From the NCBI GenBank assembly GCA_029298735.1, contig JANSLP010000479.1:1-19001 (forward strand): a stretch of DNA of 19,001 nt, read 5' to 3'. The translations under genes and the position numbers were made by a program. Shown here piece by piece: positions 8,393 through 17,500 of this stretch; positions within the stretch are counted from its first letter, which is position 1; every line of letters begins with the position of its first letter. This DNA is from Ophiostoma sp. CBS 140.51. Taxonomy: Eukaryota > Ascomycota > Sordariomycetes > Ophiostomatales > Ophiostomataceae. The notes under the pieces were generated by a model. The model made no database searches, was not told where the DNA came from, and worked only from the letters and a program-made list of their open reading frames with translations.

Positions 8393-9892
8393 ATGCCCGA
8401 CGATGCGACGGCGGACCTGATTTTTGCCTCGGACCAGGCCAACCACAACTTTGCGCGCGTCCTGGGCGACCTGCGCCGCTCGCACCTGTCCATCACCCAC
8501 CGACTCAAAAGCATTTGTCGCGATGCCGCTTTCGTTGCCCAAGTGGCCAAGCGGTACCCAGACTTTACTCTGACTGCCAATGAGCGATGCGGCAGTTGGT
8601 ACATCCCCGTGACGACCAAGGGCGGGTCAGCGTACTTTAAGAGTACGGACGGCCACACGGGACAGTGGAAGTTTAGCATGCGGCGGCTGAACCTGCACCT
8701 GCTGCCACTGCTGTGCAAAGACTCGCCCGTCAAAGGAGGCGGCTGCATCTTGGTCGACTCGACACGGAGGGGCAAACGCATGCCTGATGCACTGAGCAAG
8801 ACGGTCCCTCTTTGGTGCTGCGTGCTGAACCGGGCACTCTTCCCTGCAGGGGAAGGAGGTCGAGATGAGGCGGCGCAGAAAGATACACAGACACTGTACA
8901 CACCACCGGGAGTTGTCTCTGCATCAGAGCACAGCCAGATGCTGGCCCGCGTGCCCGGGTTTGTTGAGAACCTCAGAGGACTCGGCGTGTTCCGGCTGGG
9001 CGACGACATGGAGTCCGACGCCGTCGCCTGGCGCAAAAAGAACCTGCCGAACGGCAAACCTCTGCGCCCAGTCTGGGTCACGCCCGATATGCCGTGGCCG
9101 GATGTTGAGGGTCTACGAGATCGCTTCAACGTCGTTCTCTGCTGCACATCCTCACGGGTACCTGCCAAGGGAGACGACGGCGAAGAGGGGGAGGATGCCG
9201 ACTACATCCAGGGTGCTGCTGACGACACCGAGAACTGGGCGCACAACCTGACGCCGGAGCTGTTTTGGAAGAACAGCGCAAAGCTGCTCGAAACGCCCGA
9301 GGCTGACTTGCCAGAGCTGATAGCGGAGATTGTTAGGGCAGGAAACGAGAGTACTGGCCCTGCCGGCGGCGAGACATTTACCGAGACTGCCATCACTCCG
9401 TACCTTTCCGCTGGACAGTGGACCGGCCCATCACCGCCGCCGCCACCTCCAGAAACTTCAGATATCTTCCAGATTTCGTTTGTCCGCCAGACGACAGAGA
9501 ACGCAACCTGGAAGACGTCCCCCAACAGCCTCGAGGTCGGCCTCGGCAAGCAGGACAAGATTATTGGACGGAACCTGCGGTATGGCCTTTTCCTGATACG
9601 TGAGCACGTTGTCACATTTTTGAAGAAAGATGGCGACAACACACCTCCAAAGAGGCTTCGCGTTTTGTGCCCCACCGGACGGGACATTTCTGTCGGCACG
9701 GCGCTGGGCCTGTTCTGTTACTTTTTCGACGACGCGGGCGAAGTAAAAGACATCTCGTCCTACCCCTTGCCCCGGGGCATCTTTAACAAGGACCTCATCC
9801 GTGTGCGGCTGGCCCGCATCATGACGGCCATGCCGCACGCGAACCCCAGTCGAGCCACGCTGCAGAGTGTCAACAGTTTCTTGATGATGTAG
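8393..9892 (+). CDS. rit1: tRNA A64-2'-O-ribosylphosphate transferase (Rit1, initiator-tRNA modification)
   Basis: Transfers a ribosyl-phosphate group (from PRPP) to the 2'-OH of adenosine 64 in cytoplasmic initiator tRNA-Met, which keeps the initiator out of elongation. The 499 residues are close to the length of yeast Rit1. Residues 1 to about 385 match the Rit1 N-terminal domain: LGDLRRSHLSITHRLKSICRD, NERCGSWY, YFKSTDGHTGQWKFSMRRLN, GGCILVDSTRRGKRMPDALS, and TVPLWCCVLNRALFP. The C-terminal domain (from about residue 393) resembles a dual-specificity phosphatase fold and carries CPTGRDISVGTALGLFCYFF from Cys 426, the family's characteristic loop. The start is the first ATG of the open frame and lies just upstream of the conserved region; a second in-frame start is not needed. 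The gene is intronless. It converges with the HAD gene, with stops 204 bp apart, and its 5' leader is C-rich. Identification is confident from the motif series. Confidence 0.95.
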   Translation: MPDDATADLIFASDQANHNFARVLGDLRRSHLSITHRLKSICRDAAFVAQVAKRYPDFTLTANERCGSWYIPVTTKGGSAYFKSTDGHTGQWKFSMRRLNLHLLPLLCKDSPVKGGGCILVDSTRRGKRMPDALSKTVPLWCCVLNRALFPAGEGGRDEAAQKDTQTLYTPPGVVSASEHSQMLARVPGFVENLRGLGVFRLGDDMESDAVAWRKKNLPNGKPLRPVWVTPDMPWPDVEGLRDRFNVVLCCTSSRVPAKGDDGEEGEDADYIQGAADDTENWAHNLTPELFWKNSAKLLETPEADLPELIAEIVRAGNESTGPAGGETFTETAITPYLSAGQWTGPSPPPPPPETSDIFQISFVRQTTENATWKTSPNSLEVGLGKQDKIIGRNLRYGLFLIREHVVTFLKKDGDNTPPKRLRVLCPTGRDISVGTALGLFCYFFDDAGEVKDISSYPLPRGIFNKDLIRVRLARIMTAMPHANPSRATLQSVNSFLMM

Positions 9893-10096
9893 AGCGGGCA
9901 TGATAAGGTCATCACGAAGCTCTAAATTAGAGCACAAATAGACACTTAATGTAATGACAATGAATAGACGACTGAATTTGGTATAAAATTGAGTGTACGG
10001 CAAAACCTAAAAATGCAATGGAATAGACGTCTAGTTATTGTATCAAATGTATGGATCGTCTCGTCGTCGCTGTTCCCCTTCTACCCAATCGCCGGC
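9893..10096. other. Shared 3' region of convergent rit1 and HAD genes
   Basis: AT-rich 204-bp spacer between two stop codons facing each other. It holds the palindrome at 9919-9933 and two related ATAGACG-containing stretches, at about 9962 and 10023. It very probably contains the poly(A) sites of both genes, so the transcripts may overlap. Confidence 0.6.
9919..9933. repeat. Palindrome GCTCTAA-A-TTAGAGC in shared 3' region
   Basis: Seven-base arms flank a single central base, 27 bp after the rit1 stop. In RNA it would fold as a short stem with a small AT loop. It may mark transcript ends for the convergent pair, but no function is shown by the sequence. Confidence 0.6.
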
Positions 10097-10831
10097 CTAC
10101 AGCTTCTCGATCTCCTCCAGCTTCGCCGGGAACTCGTCCCAGCTCTGCATAATGACTTGCGCACCCGCGTCCCGCAGCACCTTTTCCATCTCCGCCTTCT
10201 TATCCTCCGGGTAAGGGCCCACATAGCCAATCGTCTTGATCTGTGCCCGCGTCGCGCTCAGCGTGCCGCTGCGGCTGTCCTCGACGGCCACGGCTTCGCT
10301 GGCCGTCTTGCCCAGTTCCTTGAGCGCGTGCAGGTAGATGGCCGGGTCTGGCTTAGACGTCGGCGTGGGCAGGCTTGTGGCGGCCGAGTACACATGGTCG
10401 CCCGCGAAAAACCGGTCAAACTTGACCACCTCCAGACTCGCCTTGACGCGACGCAGGGCGGAGGAGGACACCACTGCGAGCAGATATTTATCGTCGGCCT
10501 TCAACGTCTCGAGCTGCGGCTCGACGCCGACGCACGGCTTAAGAGCCTGGCGCAGCTTGGCAATCACCACGTCCTCTTCGCGCAAGACGTACGTGTTGGT
10601 CTCGTCGGGTGTCAGCGGGAACCCGTAGCGCGACTGCAGCGACGTCAGCATGCCGCGGAAGTTTTGGCCGACAAACTCGGTAATCAAAGTCGAGCCCGTA
10701 AAGTTGGGCAGCGGAGAGACGCCCTTTGTCGTGCAGATCTCATTCAACAAGTCGGCGCAGCCCTCGAACGCGAGCTCCTCGGAGAGGACGAGGGTGTTGT
10801 CGCAGTCGAACAAGATCGTGTTGATAGCCAT
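10097..10831 (-). CDS. HAD-superfamily (subfamily IA) hydrolase, probable phosphatase
   Basis: A 244-residue haloacid-dehalogenase fold enzyme, the normal size for a stand-alone subfamily IA member. Motif I is FDCDNTLV, with nucleophile Asp 9 and acid/base Asp 11. An alpha-helical cap of about residues 15-110 follows. Motif II is VVSSSALRRV (Ser 122-124), motif III is the Lys of SKPDPAIYL (Lys 160), and motif IV is VAVEDSRSGT (Glu 184, Asp 185). All catalytic residues are present, so it should hydrolyse a small phosphorylated metabolite in a Mg-dependent way. The sequence resembles the beta-phosphoglucomutase and sugar-phosphatase branch, but the substrate cannot be assigned. No signal peptide or membrane segment is seen, so it is likely cytosolic. 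The start has a strong context, CACAATGGC, and is preceded by a CT-rich leader on the minus strand. It faces rit1 tail to tail. Confidence 0.93.
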   Translation of the reverse strand: MAINTILFDCDNTLVLSEELAFEGCADLLNEICTTKGVSPLPNFTGSTLITEFVGQNFRGMLTSLQSRYGFPLTPDETNTYVLREEDVVIAKLRQALKPCVGVEPQLETLKADDKYLLAVVSSSALRRVKASLEVVKFDRFFAGDHVYSAATSLPTPTSKPDPAIYLHALKELGKTASEAVAVEDSRSGTLSATRAQIKTIGYVGPYPEDKKAEMEKVLRDAGAQVIMQSWDEFPAKLEEIEKL

Positions 10832-10905
10832 TGTGAGGTGGGGGTGAGAGTTGTTCAGAAAGAAGTTGTGGGGAGGTGAAAGAAAAGAGGAGAAGATGTG
10901 AGGAT

Positions 10906-10929
10906 GAAAAGTGGAAAAGTGGAAAAGTG
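10906..10929. repeat. (GAAAAGTG)3 tandem repeat in HAD leader
   Basis: Three perfect 8-bp copies, 75-98 bp upstream of the HAD start codon. On the coding strand the unit is CACTTTTC, part of the CT-rich leader. Confidence 0.9.
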
Positions 10930-11610
10930 GACGTTGAAAGGAGACGGTTGTAGATCGTTGAGTTTCTGGGTTTGAATGGAAAGGACGCTCAGGGAAGTTG
11001 GAAAGAACAACAGAACGGGCGAGCGAGAGATTTTAAACACGAAACGGCTTGCGGGTTGCTCCTTCTCTTTAACCAGGGAAGACGGGGCCGACGAAGAGGA
11101 AGGTTGAGGGAAAGGGAAACCGCGACTAAAGTTTAAAAGTGGAGATCCGCAGAAAACAAGTCAAGGGGAACAAGAGAAAAGAGAGAAAGAACGACTCGAA
11201 AAAGAGGCGCGAAAGGGAACAAGATACATTGAAGTGGGAATAGTCTGCACGCTTCCTTACCGCGCGACTTACTAAAAAAAGGCCCGCGTTTCTTGCATTT
11301 CTTTTGCATGTGTCCATTCACAGCCCGTCTATTGCACTGCAACGGCCAAGACAACCTAGACATTCTTTGACGCCGTCCGCATTCTGCTACAATTTTCGCT
11401 GCTTTTCTTCAAGTGCAAGAGACTTCAGTCTTGTCAAAGACCAAGGATGACGGACTTCTGCCCTTTCCTTGCTTTTGTTGTCCTCCTTATTTCCCTCGCT
11501 CCTTCCGCACCCCGTTCGTTGCCTCGTTACTTCCCTGTCCGACCCGTAATCTTGGCCTTGATAGCCCGTTTTATGTTCTCTGACGTGCATTGCATGCCGT
11601 CGTATTTCCC

Positions 11611-11646
11611 TTTTGTCCCTTTTGTCCCTCTTGTCCCTCTTGTTCC
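11611..11646. repeat. 9-bp tandem repeat TTTTGTCCC, four copies
   Basis: Two perfect copies (11611, 11620) and two variants with TC in place of TT or T in place of C (11629, 11638). They lie in the pyrimidine-rich leader ahead of the 12.2-kb gene. Confidence 0.85.
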
Positions 11647-12343
11647 TTCCGTGTTCACGCCGCTACCTGTTCCTTCTCAATTGGCCCATTGGCCGGCATT
11701 GATCCCTTCTTTCCTTCTTTTTCGTTCTCTCAATTGATTCCCTCTTTTCGTTCCCTTTCCCATGTCCCCTTCTATCCTTGGCCAGAAAATGTGTTCAAGA
11801 AAGGCCGCAGATGTCTTTCACCCCTACCTCCTTCTGTTTCCCTGACAAGCTTCAACCCCGCCAGTGTCGTCATAGGTGGGGCCCTGCTGTTTCCGAGCTG
11901 CACCTTAGCTTCCTTCAGGGCGCCCCGTCGTACCTTCCTTCCCCCTTGCCCGAAAGAAGACACAATGGAAGGCACGTGGTAGTTCATGTTCAATTTTGGA
12001 GAAACAGCAACCAAAGCAAGAAGAACAAGGAATGGAAAGAACAAAGGTGCAAGCAAGTGCAAGCCCCTTTTCTTTCATGCATCGTCAGATTTCTTTCTTC
12101 TCCTCAATCTTTTCAATTGTTTCTCTTTCTCCTTCTCTCAAAACATCGACTAATAATTACACGACACCCTTCCCCCGATTGACCTGACAAGATGTTCTCC
12201 ACATGGCTATCGACAGCGTCAAGTGCCGCAAAACCAGCAATGGCACTCTAGATATCAATTGAAGTCAATTGAGGCCATCTTCATTTGCTTCGTCTGCTTG
12301 ACCGTGTCAAGTTCTGTTGTCGAAAGCTCGAGGATCGTTTGTC

Positions 12344-13303
12344 ATGTGGCGTCTGTGTCAAGATGACTGCTACAACAACCGCCAACAAGGAGACGACTAC
12401 TACGACGACGACGACGACAACCAAACCTGCCGAAAACGAGGACTACGAGACATCCTAGAGGGCGGCTACGCCGACGACATTAAGTATGAAGCGTCGACGA
12501 CGCCACGGTTGATAACGACCGGGACGAAAAGGATGTTGTATACGTCAACGCCGAGGTCCGGTACCAGATCCCCGGTTATGCATCGCGGAAGAAGCCGCGG
12601 CATACGCTTGTCTCTGCGCCCCGCTTTGTCACACAAAAATTTCTTTAGGTCCAAGTTTCTGGACCGTCCTCGATGTTCAGACTGTGGCTGCCAGCACCCC
12701 ACGGAATGCTACATGCTTTGTTCGAGCTGCGACTTTTGCCATATCGGCGGCGAACAAGAGTGCTACCACCAGCACCCGGAGCTGCGTGGTACACGCCCCG
12801 CCAAGGACAAGTACCGGCGGCCAGCCTCGTCGAGCTCACAGCCTGATCTCGAGGCTTTGTCAGACTTGGACCCAGAGTCGGATTCAAAAACGATCAAAGG
12901 CGTCAACGACGACACTGTCAAAATCGACAGCACTGACAACACCGTTAGCACCGTTAGCAGTGTCAGCAATGGCACCAAGAGCTCTGTCGATACGAAGGGC
13001 TCTGTCGAGGATCTGACCACCAGCCTTGGCACCTTGACCGTTATTGAAAAGACAGTGGACAAGATTGAATTTGCCCGAGAGCAGACACCGGAAGTGTTTG
13101 TTTTCAACAGTCCACAGACAACACCTGTGGCGAAGAAAACAGTTGAAACAAAAGGAAAAGCCCCAGAGCCGATTTCCAAGGTTGAGCTGCCCATTCGGAC
13201 AAAGGAGGACGAGAAGAGCACCGAGACTCAAGACAAGGCCCAGCTAGCGGCATCGAAGGAGGATAATAAACCTAACGAAAAGGTTACGGATGACGTCTCC
13301 TAA
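12344..13303 (+). CDS. Longest open frame of the broken gene: Cys-rich hypothetical protein
   Basis: This is the piece an automatic annotator would most likely call: the first ATG in frame at 12344 through the TAA at 13301, 319 codons. Its second half (from about 12640) is convincing: nine Cys between about 12667 and 12765 in C-x2-C-x-C-x5-C-x3-C-x2-C-x2-C spacing (RCSDCGCQHPTEC ... CSSCDFC), with His nearby, which suggests zinc binding. A disordered acidic and Ser/Thr-rich tail ending KVTDDVS follows. The first 100 codons are doubtful: the better protein-like reading lies in other frames there, and this frame yields Asp/Tyr runs from an ACG repeat. Treat it as a fragment, not as the full product. 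The frame could also be real with a lineage-specific N-terminus. Confidence 0.4.
   Translation: MWRLCQDDCYNNRQQGDDYYDDDDDNQTCRKRGLRDILEGGYADDIKYEASTTPRLITTGTKRMLYTSTPRSGTRSPVMHRGRSRGIRLSLRPALSHKNFFRSKFLDRPRCSDCGCQHPTECYMLCSSCDFCHIGGEQECYHQHPELRGTRPAKDKYRRPASSSSQPDLEALSDLDPESDSKTIKGVNDDTVKIDSTDNTVSTVSSVSNGTKSSVDTKGSVEDLTTSLGTLTVIEKTVDKIEFAREQTPEVFVFNSPQTTPVAKKTVETKGKAPEPISKVELPIRTKEDEKSTETQDKAQLAASKEDNKPNEKVTDDVS
12393..12418 (+). repeat. ACG/ACT trinucleotide repeat
   Basis: Imperfect triplet run near the 5' end of the broken gene. It codes poly-Thr in one frame and poly-Asp in another. Length change here by whole triplets would not shift frame, but it is a likely slippage site. Confidence 0.8.
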
Positions 13304-14279
13304 ATCACGGTAAAACTGGAATTGACTTCGATCTCGATGCCGTCCTCGGCCCGAGCAACGGCTCCACCCCCAACTCCCACTGCAGTCCTGGCAACGTCTT
13401 CAACTCCCACTCACACTCCAACGGCAGTTCCAGCTCCAGCGCCAGCTCTAGTCCTTGCACCAGTGTCTATTCCAACTCCGATTGCAGCCACGCCGGCAGC
13501 AGCCCCGGCGAGAAATCGACTAGTCACTCCATCAGAGCTCTCAACACCGTCACCAGCACTGGCAACAACTTCCATCTCCAAAGCAGACAATGCCGAAGGA
13601 GGCGCGCTACTGAATGCCGAAAACCTCACCCGTGTCCCACACGATAACTCGCACCGTCGCTGGGCGCCCATGTCGAGCTTGGCCATGTCATCATTGGGTG
13701 CTTCTCTGGTTGCATTCCGCCGCCGCCGGACGAACCAAATTAAGAAGACGACGACTACCAAGGAGGCTGCTTGTAAAGCTGCGCTCAGAAGGCTGCTGCT
13801 GAAAAGGCATATGTGATTCGAATCCAAAAGGCTGCCCGCGAAAAGATGCTGGCCGATAGGGTGGCCATACAAAAGGCGGCAGCCGAGCGGTACGCGGCAG
13901 AGCGGGCGGAGATCGAAAAGGTTGCTGTCGAGACGACAGTCTTCAACGCCAAGCTAAAGGAGGCCAAACAAAAGGCGGCGGTTGCCGCTAGGGATGCTCC
14001 CGCAGAAGTTTTTTTTTCAGGAAGATGAGTACTGTTGTAAAGCCGACCGCCGAGTATAGAGCGAATTTCGAACTACTCGACATGATGAACCAAGGACCGT
14101 TGTTTGATCTCGACCATATTACTCTGGTCAGTCACCAGGCGGACAAGAATGGCAATAATGGAAACACGAGCGTAAGAGACGCTGCGACTGATGACGAGGA
14201 AGCCGCCGACAAAGATTTCTGGATGCGGTTGGCGACGGGAGCGAGAAGAGCAGGAGCGGTTGGAGCGAGCACAAACTGA

Positions 14280-14596
14280 AGGAGCATACTGTAATCCCTT
14301 TCAGGGCGGGCACTGGAGCTGAGACGAGGTGGATATTGTACGATAGGGTTGACAAGATAAGTGTGCCAAAAATATGTACCAAAATATGTGAGATATAATA
14401 GAGAGTTGGGGACGGTATGTCTTTTTATTTCTTTCAAGCTGTTGGCTGTTTTACTAGACCAAGTGATATGTAAACAAAGGGGGTCAAACCAATAGAGATG
14501 AAAGCAGTATTTATTAAACGCCATAACTAGAAAACCGGCCACCCATGATTGCAATAAAACACACAGAAAAAGAAGACAGTAAACACAGATGCCCGC
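14280..14596. other. Shared 3' region between broken gene and Dsc1-type gene
   Basis: A 317-bp AT-rich spacer between two converging units. No gene is seen. It carries a canonical poly(A) hexamer for the minus-strand gene at 14510-14515 and AT-rich runs at 14360-14410. Confidence 0.6.
14510..14515 (-). terminator. AATAAA poly(A) signal candidate of the Dsc1-type gene
   Basis: The plus strand shows TTTATT, which reads AATAAA on the minus strand 82 bp past the stop. Fungal poly(A) signals are loose, so this is a candidate only. Confidence 0.4.
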
Positions 14597-17500
14597 CTAC
14601 AGCGGCGGCAGTTCCTCCCGGCAAATGGGACACTGCAGCCGGAACCGCAGCCAGCCCTCGAGACAGTTGGTGTGGAAAATGTGCCGGCAGGGCGTGACCA
14701 TGTACTGGCGGCGGGCCAGCACGCCCGAGACGCTATTAGTAATGGGCAAAACACCCGTATCGTCAGCACCCGCGCGCACCACGGGCACATCCAGCACCTC
14801 GCAGCAAATGGCGCAGTCCATTGTCCAGATGTTGGACATGGTGCCCACACCATAATTGTGGGTGGACGGAGTTGGGTTCGATGGGCGCCTCTTGACGGCC
14901 CCGGCGGGCCCTTCATCAGGACTCGTCACCGACTCGACGGTCGACACCAGCCCGATAGGCAACCCACCGGCCTCGACATTGTCTTCCCGCAAGACAGGGT
15001 GGTATTCCCAGGCTTCGGGGACCCAGCTGTTGGGGATACCAAAGCGGGGGCCGAGCTCGTGCTGGGCCACCAAGATCCAGAGCTGGACCCAGACCCAAGC
15101 GACCAGTCCGGCAAACGAGCGCCAGTCGGTCTGGGCGAACAGGATGTTGTCTTTCTTCAAGTAGAAATAGGAGATGGGCAGCAGGCGCAAAAACGACTGG
15201 CCCACGATGAAGCGCCAGGCAAAGGCGCGGCGGCTGTTGCGTTCAATGTTGCGGGCGATTTGTGGCAGCCACATGGACAAATAGACAAAGCACAACAAGT
15301 TGGCATAGACGGACCGCAGGGTAGCCCACCAGGTCGAGGCAGCGAGGCTCATGAACATGACCACAATACCAATAATGACCATACGGCCGGCCATGTTGGA
15401 GAAGGGGATGGAAGGCGGCATAGGGACTGTGGGGGCGGTCGTGGTGGTTGTAGTAGTCGTTGCTGCTGCTGCCGGTCCAGCTGTGACGGGTGCTGGCAAG
15501 AGAGGTGTAGCAGCAGCCTGGACGTTGTCGGCAATCTCGGCGTCAATGTCTTGGTCGGATGGGATGATGATGGGTGGAGATGCTGGCCGTGTAGGAGGAG
15601 GAGGAGGGGGTGGTGGTACAGGGGTTGTAGTCGTTGCTGCAGCTGTCGTTCCTGTAGTCGATGCGTTGGCCGCACTCGCTGCTGCCGCCGCGCGAATGCT
15701 GGCAATGTTGGCATAGTGCTGCCGCAGACGCTCACGAATCTCCATCTGCCGCTGCTGGATCTGTTGCATCTCTTGGCGGTCGCGTCTACGGCGCTCAGGC
15801 TCTTGCGCCGTGTAAATCTCCGACAGGAAATAGCCGCCAATGGTCATGGACGTGAACGCAGAAAAGGTGACGACCAGCGACGGCAAGAAACTGGCCGATG
15901 CGGTCATGGCCCACGCGGCAGCCGCACTAAAGACAAGACCGTCGGCCAGCACCATGGCGGCCATGGTTGTGAAGCTGATGCGGCCGAGGGTAGAGGGCGT
16001 ATAGGTTTCGCGGACCTGACCCAGAAACAGCTGGACCTGCCCGGAAAGGACGGCACTGAACGCGAGCATCCACAACCGGGCATCGTAGACAATGGACTCG
16101 GCCTTTTTTCCGCGCAGGTGGAGGAGGGGCGCTGCACTACCCTCATCGCCGACAGCTGCGGGCGCGAAATGAGGCGGACCTTTTGTCTCGATAAAGTAGG
16201 AGCAGTCGGGCGAGTAGAGGACGGCGGACATTTGCATCTCGGGGACGCCGCGGTGACCAAAGATGGGCGCGCCCGTTGGGAAGCGCATCTCGTGCTCGAT
16301 GCCCTGCATGAGGCGTGTCATGTCCTCCTGGCTGTAGCCAAAGTCGTCGGGCAGGTGGCGCGACCGAAGGGTGTCGGCAGTATCAAGAGGAACGCTGGAG
16401 TTGACGCCCCTCGTACCTAGAGGACTCTTCCCTTTGTGGAGCCCGCTGGTGCTGGTGGGCAGAAACTGCGAGGCGTCTAGTGGATGGATCTGCACGTACA
16501 TGACGTACTCACAGCGCGGGACGGGTGTCAGCCCCTCGGGCGCACCTTCGGCATTGGACGACCAGAGCGGCGCCGAAATGGACGGATCGGGCGGGCCAAA
16601 GAGGCGTGTCGACTCGCGTTTGGAGAGGGCCGCATCAATAGTGCGGTTGAGCAGTCTTTTGGAAGAGTCAAAGAAGGCGCGGCCGGGGGCCAAGTGCGGC
16701 AGACCAAAGATTCCGCCAAACTTGTCACTCGTCGTCGTCAGCAGCAAAGCGCCCTGGCGCGGCCAGTGGACGCCGTACAGGCGCATATCGTAGGTACTTC
16801 CCGTGCCCTCGACGTCTTCGAGTGTGACCGTCGCCGCGGCTGCCCTCACAAGACCGCCCGTCGGCGGTTCGTCCGCAAAGCGGTCGCTCTCATTGTCGTC
16901 AACGTACTCTGCCTCGTCGTCCTGGTCGGTCATGCGCACGACCATGCGGCCGTTGAAGCCCGTGACGTTGCGGCCCCACTCCATGGCCTGGAGGGGGAAG
17001 GGTCGAGGGCGGAGTGGGTGTTGGTTTTGGACTTTGTCGGCGGCGGCTGCGTTTGCGTTTGCGTTTGCGTTTGCGTTTGCGTTTATGTTTGCGTCTGCGT
17101 TGGGAGCTGCCGCTCCATCAGCAGGAGCCGCTGCATCCGCTTGGACAATGACACTCCTCTTTCGACTAAAGAGACCGCCCGCTGCAGCCAGCGCCGTCGT
17201 CGTAATGTTGTCGGCCACTGTACCGTTCGTAATACCACCAGCACCGACCTTTGGCCTCGGCCCGCTGCCAAAAAACCCAGTTCCACGCGGACCGCCCACA
17301 TCATTGTTGGCCGCGCCCCAGTCGAACGCCAGCGCCGTAATCGCCGTTAGGTTGTAGTCGGAGATTTGTCTGGTCACCGACCCATTCCGCTTGACCCATT
17401 CGCCGGCCACCGACCCCGTCGCATTCTGCCACGTCAGCATCGTCTCGCCGCGGTCCCACAGACTGCGGCCGTCGACGGGGTGGACAGGGTAGGCGTTGCG

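Larger units (their letters stand above)
10832..12202. promoter_or_regulatory. Divergent leader/promoter region with strand-composition switch
   Basis: 1.37 kb between the HAD start (-) and the start of the broken gene (+). From 10850 to about 11240 the plus strand is purine-rich (GAAAG, GGAAAAG). From about 11400 to 12180 it is strongly pyrimidine-rich (CTTCCTTTTCCC). Both halves therefore read as CT-rich leaders on the strand of the gene they precede, which supports two back-to-back transcription units, with the divide near 11270-11400. Open frames in this interval (for example 11447-11737 and 11778-12182 on the plus strand) follow the pyrimidine bias and read as Pro/Leu/Phe/Ser-rich low-complexity sequence. 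I do not accept them as genes. The repeats at 10906 and 11611 lie in the two leaders. Confidence 0.55.
12203..14279 (+). pseudogene. Frameshift-broken gene for a Cys-rich/Ser-rich/coiled-coil protein, unrecognised
   Basis: A strong start context (CCACATGGCTATCG) opens MAIDSVKCRKTSNGTLDIN at 12203, which stops at 12260. Coding-like sequence then moves between frames on the plus strand. Frame 3 (open 12273-12455) gives KPAENEDYETS. Frame 2 gives LEGGYADDIKYEA (about 12455-12489). Frame 1 (open 12490-12645) has a strong purine-N-pyrimidine codon pattern and gives VDNDRDEKDVVYVNAEVRYQ. Frame 2 again (about 12640-13300) carries a Cys cluster, RCSDCGCQHPTECYMLCSSC, followed by an acidic Ser/Thr region. 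Frame 1 (open 13294-13644) has very high C in third positions and gives GIDFDLDAVLGPSNGS, then Ser/Asn runs. Frame 2 (about 13580-13780) gives AEGGALLNAENLTRVPHD. Frame 1 (open 13777-14025) is an Ala/Lys/Glu coiled coil (AAERYAAERAEIEKVAVE). Frame 3 (14025-14279) closes the gene. No GT-AG pairs explain these moves. The four other genes here are unbroken over 8.4 kb, so a general sequencing problem is unlikely, but a local one is possible. I do not know the family. Confidence 0.55.

Noticed and set aside
8296..9168. 290-codon minus-strand frame opposite rit1
   Set aside because: Complement of a confidently identified Rit1 coding sequence; no features of its own.
9989..10879. 296-codon plus-strand frame opposite the HAD gene
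   Set aside because: Shadow frame over complete HAD motifs on the other strand.
11447..12182. Plus-strand open frames rich in Pro, Leu, Phe and Ser
   Set aside because: They follow the pyrimidine bias of the leader and have no conserved motif; better read as an untranslated CT-rich region.
13811..13830. GATTCGAATCC resembling a tRNA T-loop
   Set aside because: No acceptor stem, D-arm or anticodon arm can be folded around it, and it lies inside the coiled-coil coding segment. No tRNA was found in the window.
14025..14279. Independent small gene starting at ATG 14025
   Set aside because: It begins directly after a T9 run and continues the coding strip of the broken gene, with no promoter space, so it is treated as its last frame segment.
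14672..16420. 582-codon plus-strand open frame opposite the Dsc1-type gene
   Set aside because: It is a long antisense shadow rich in Gly/Arg/Cys/His with no recognisable domain; the minus strand encodes membrane segments and a full RING-H2.
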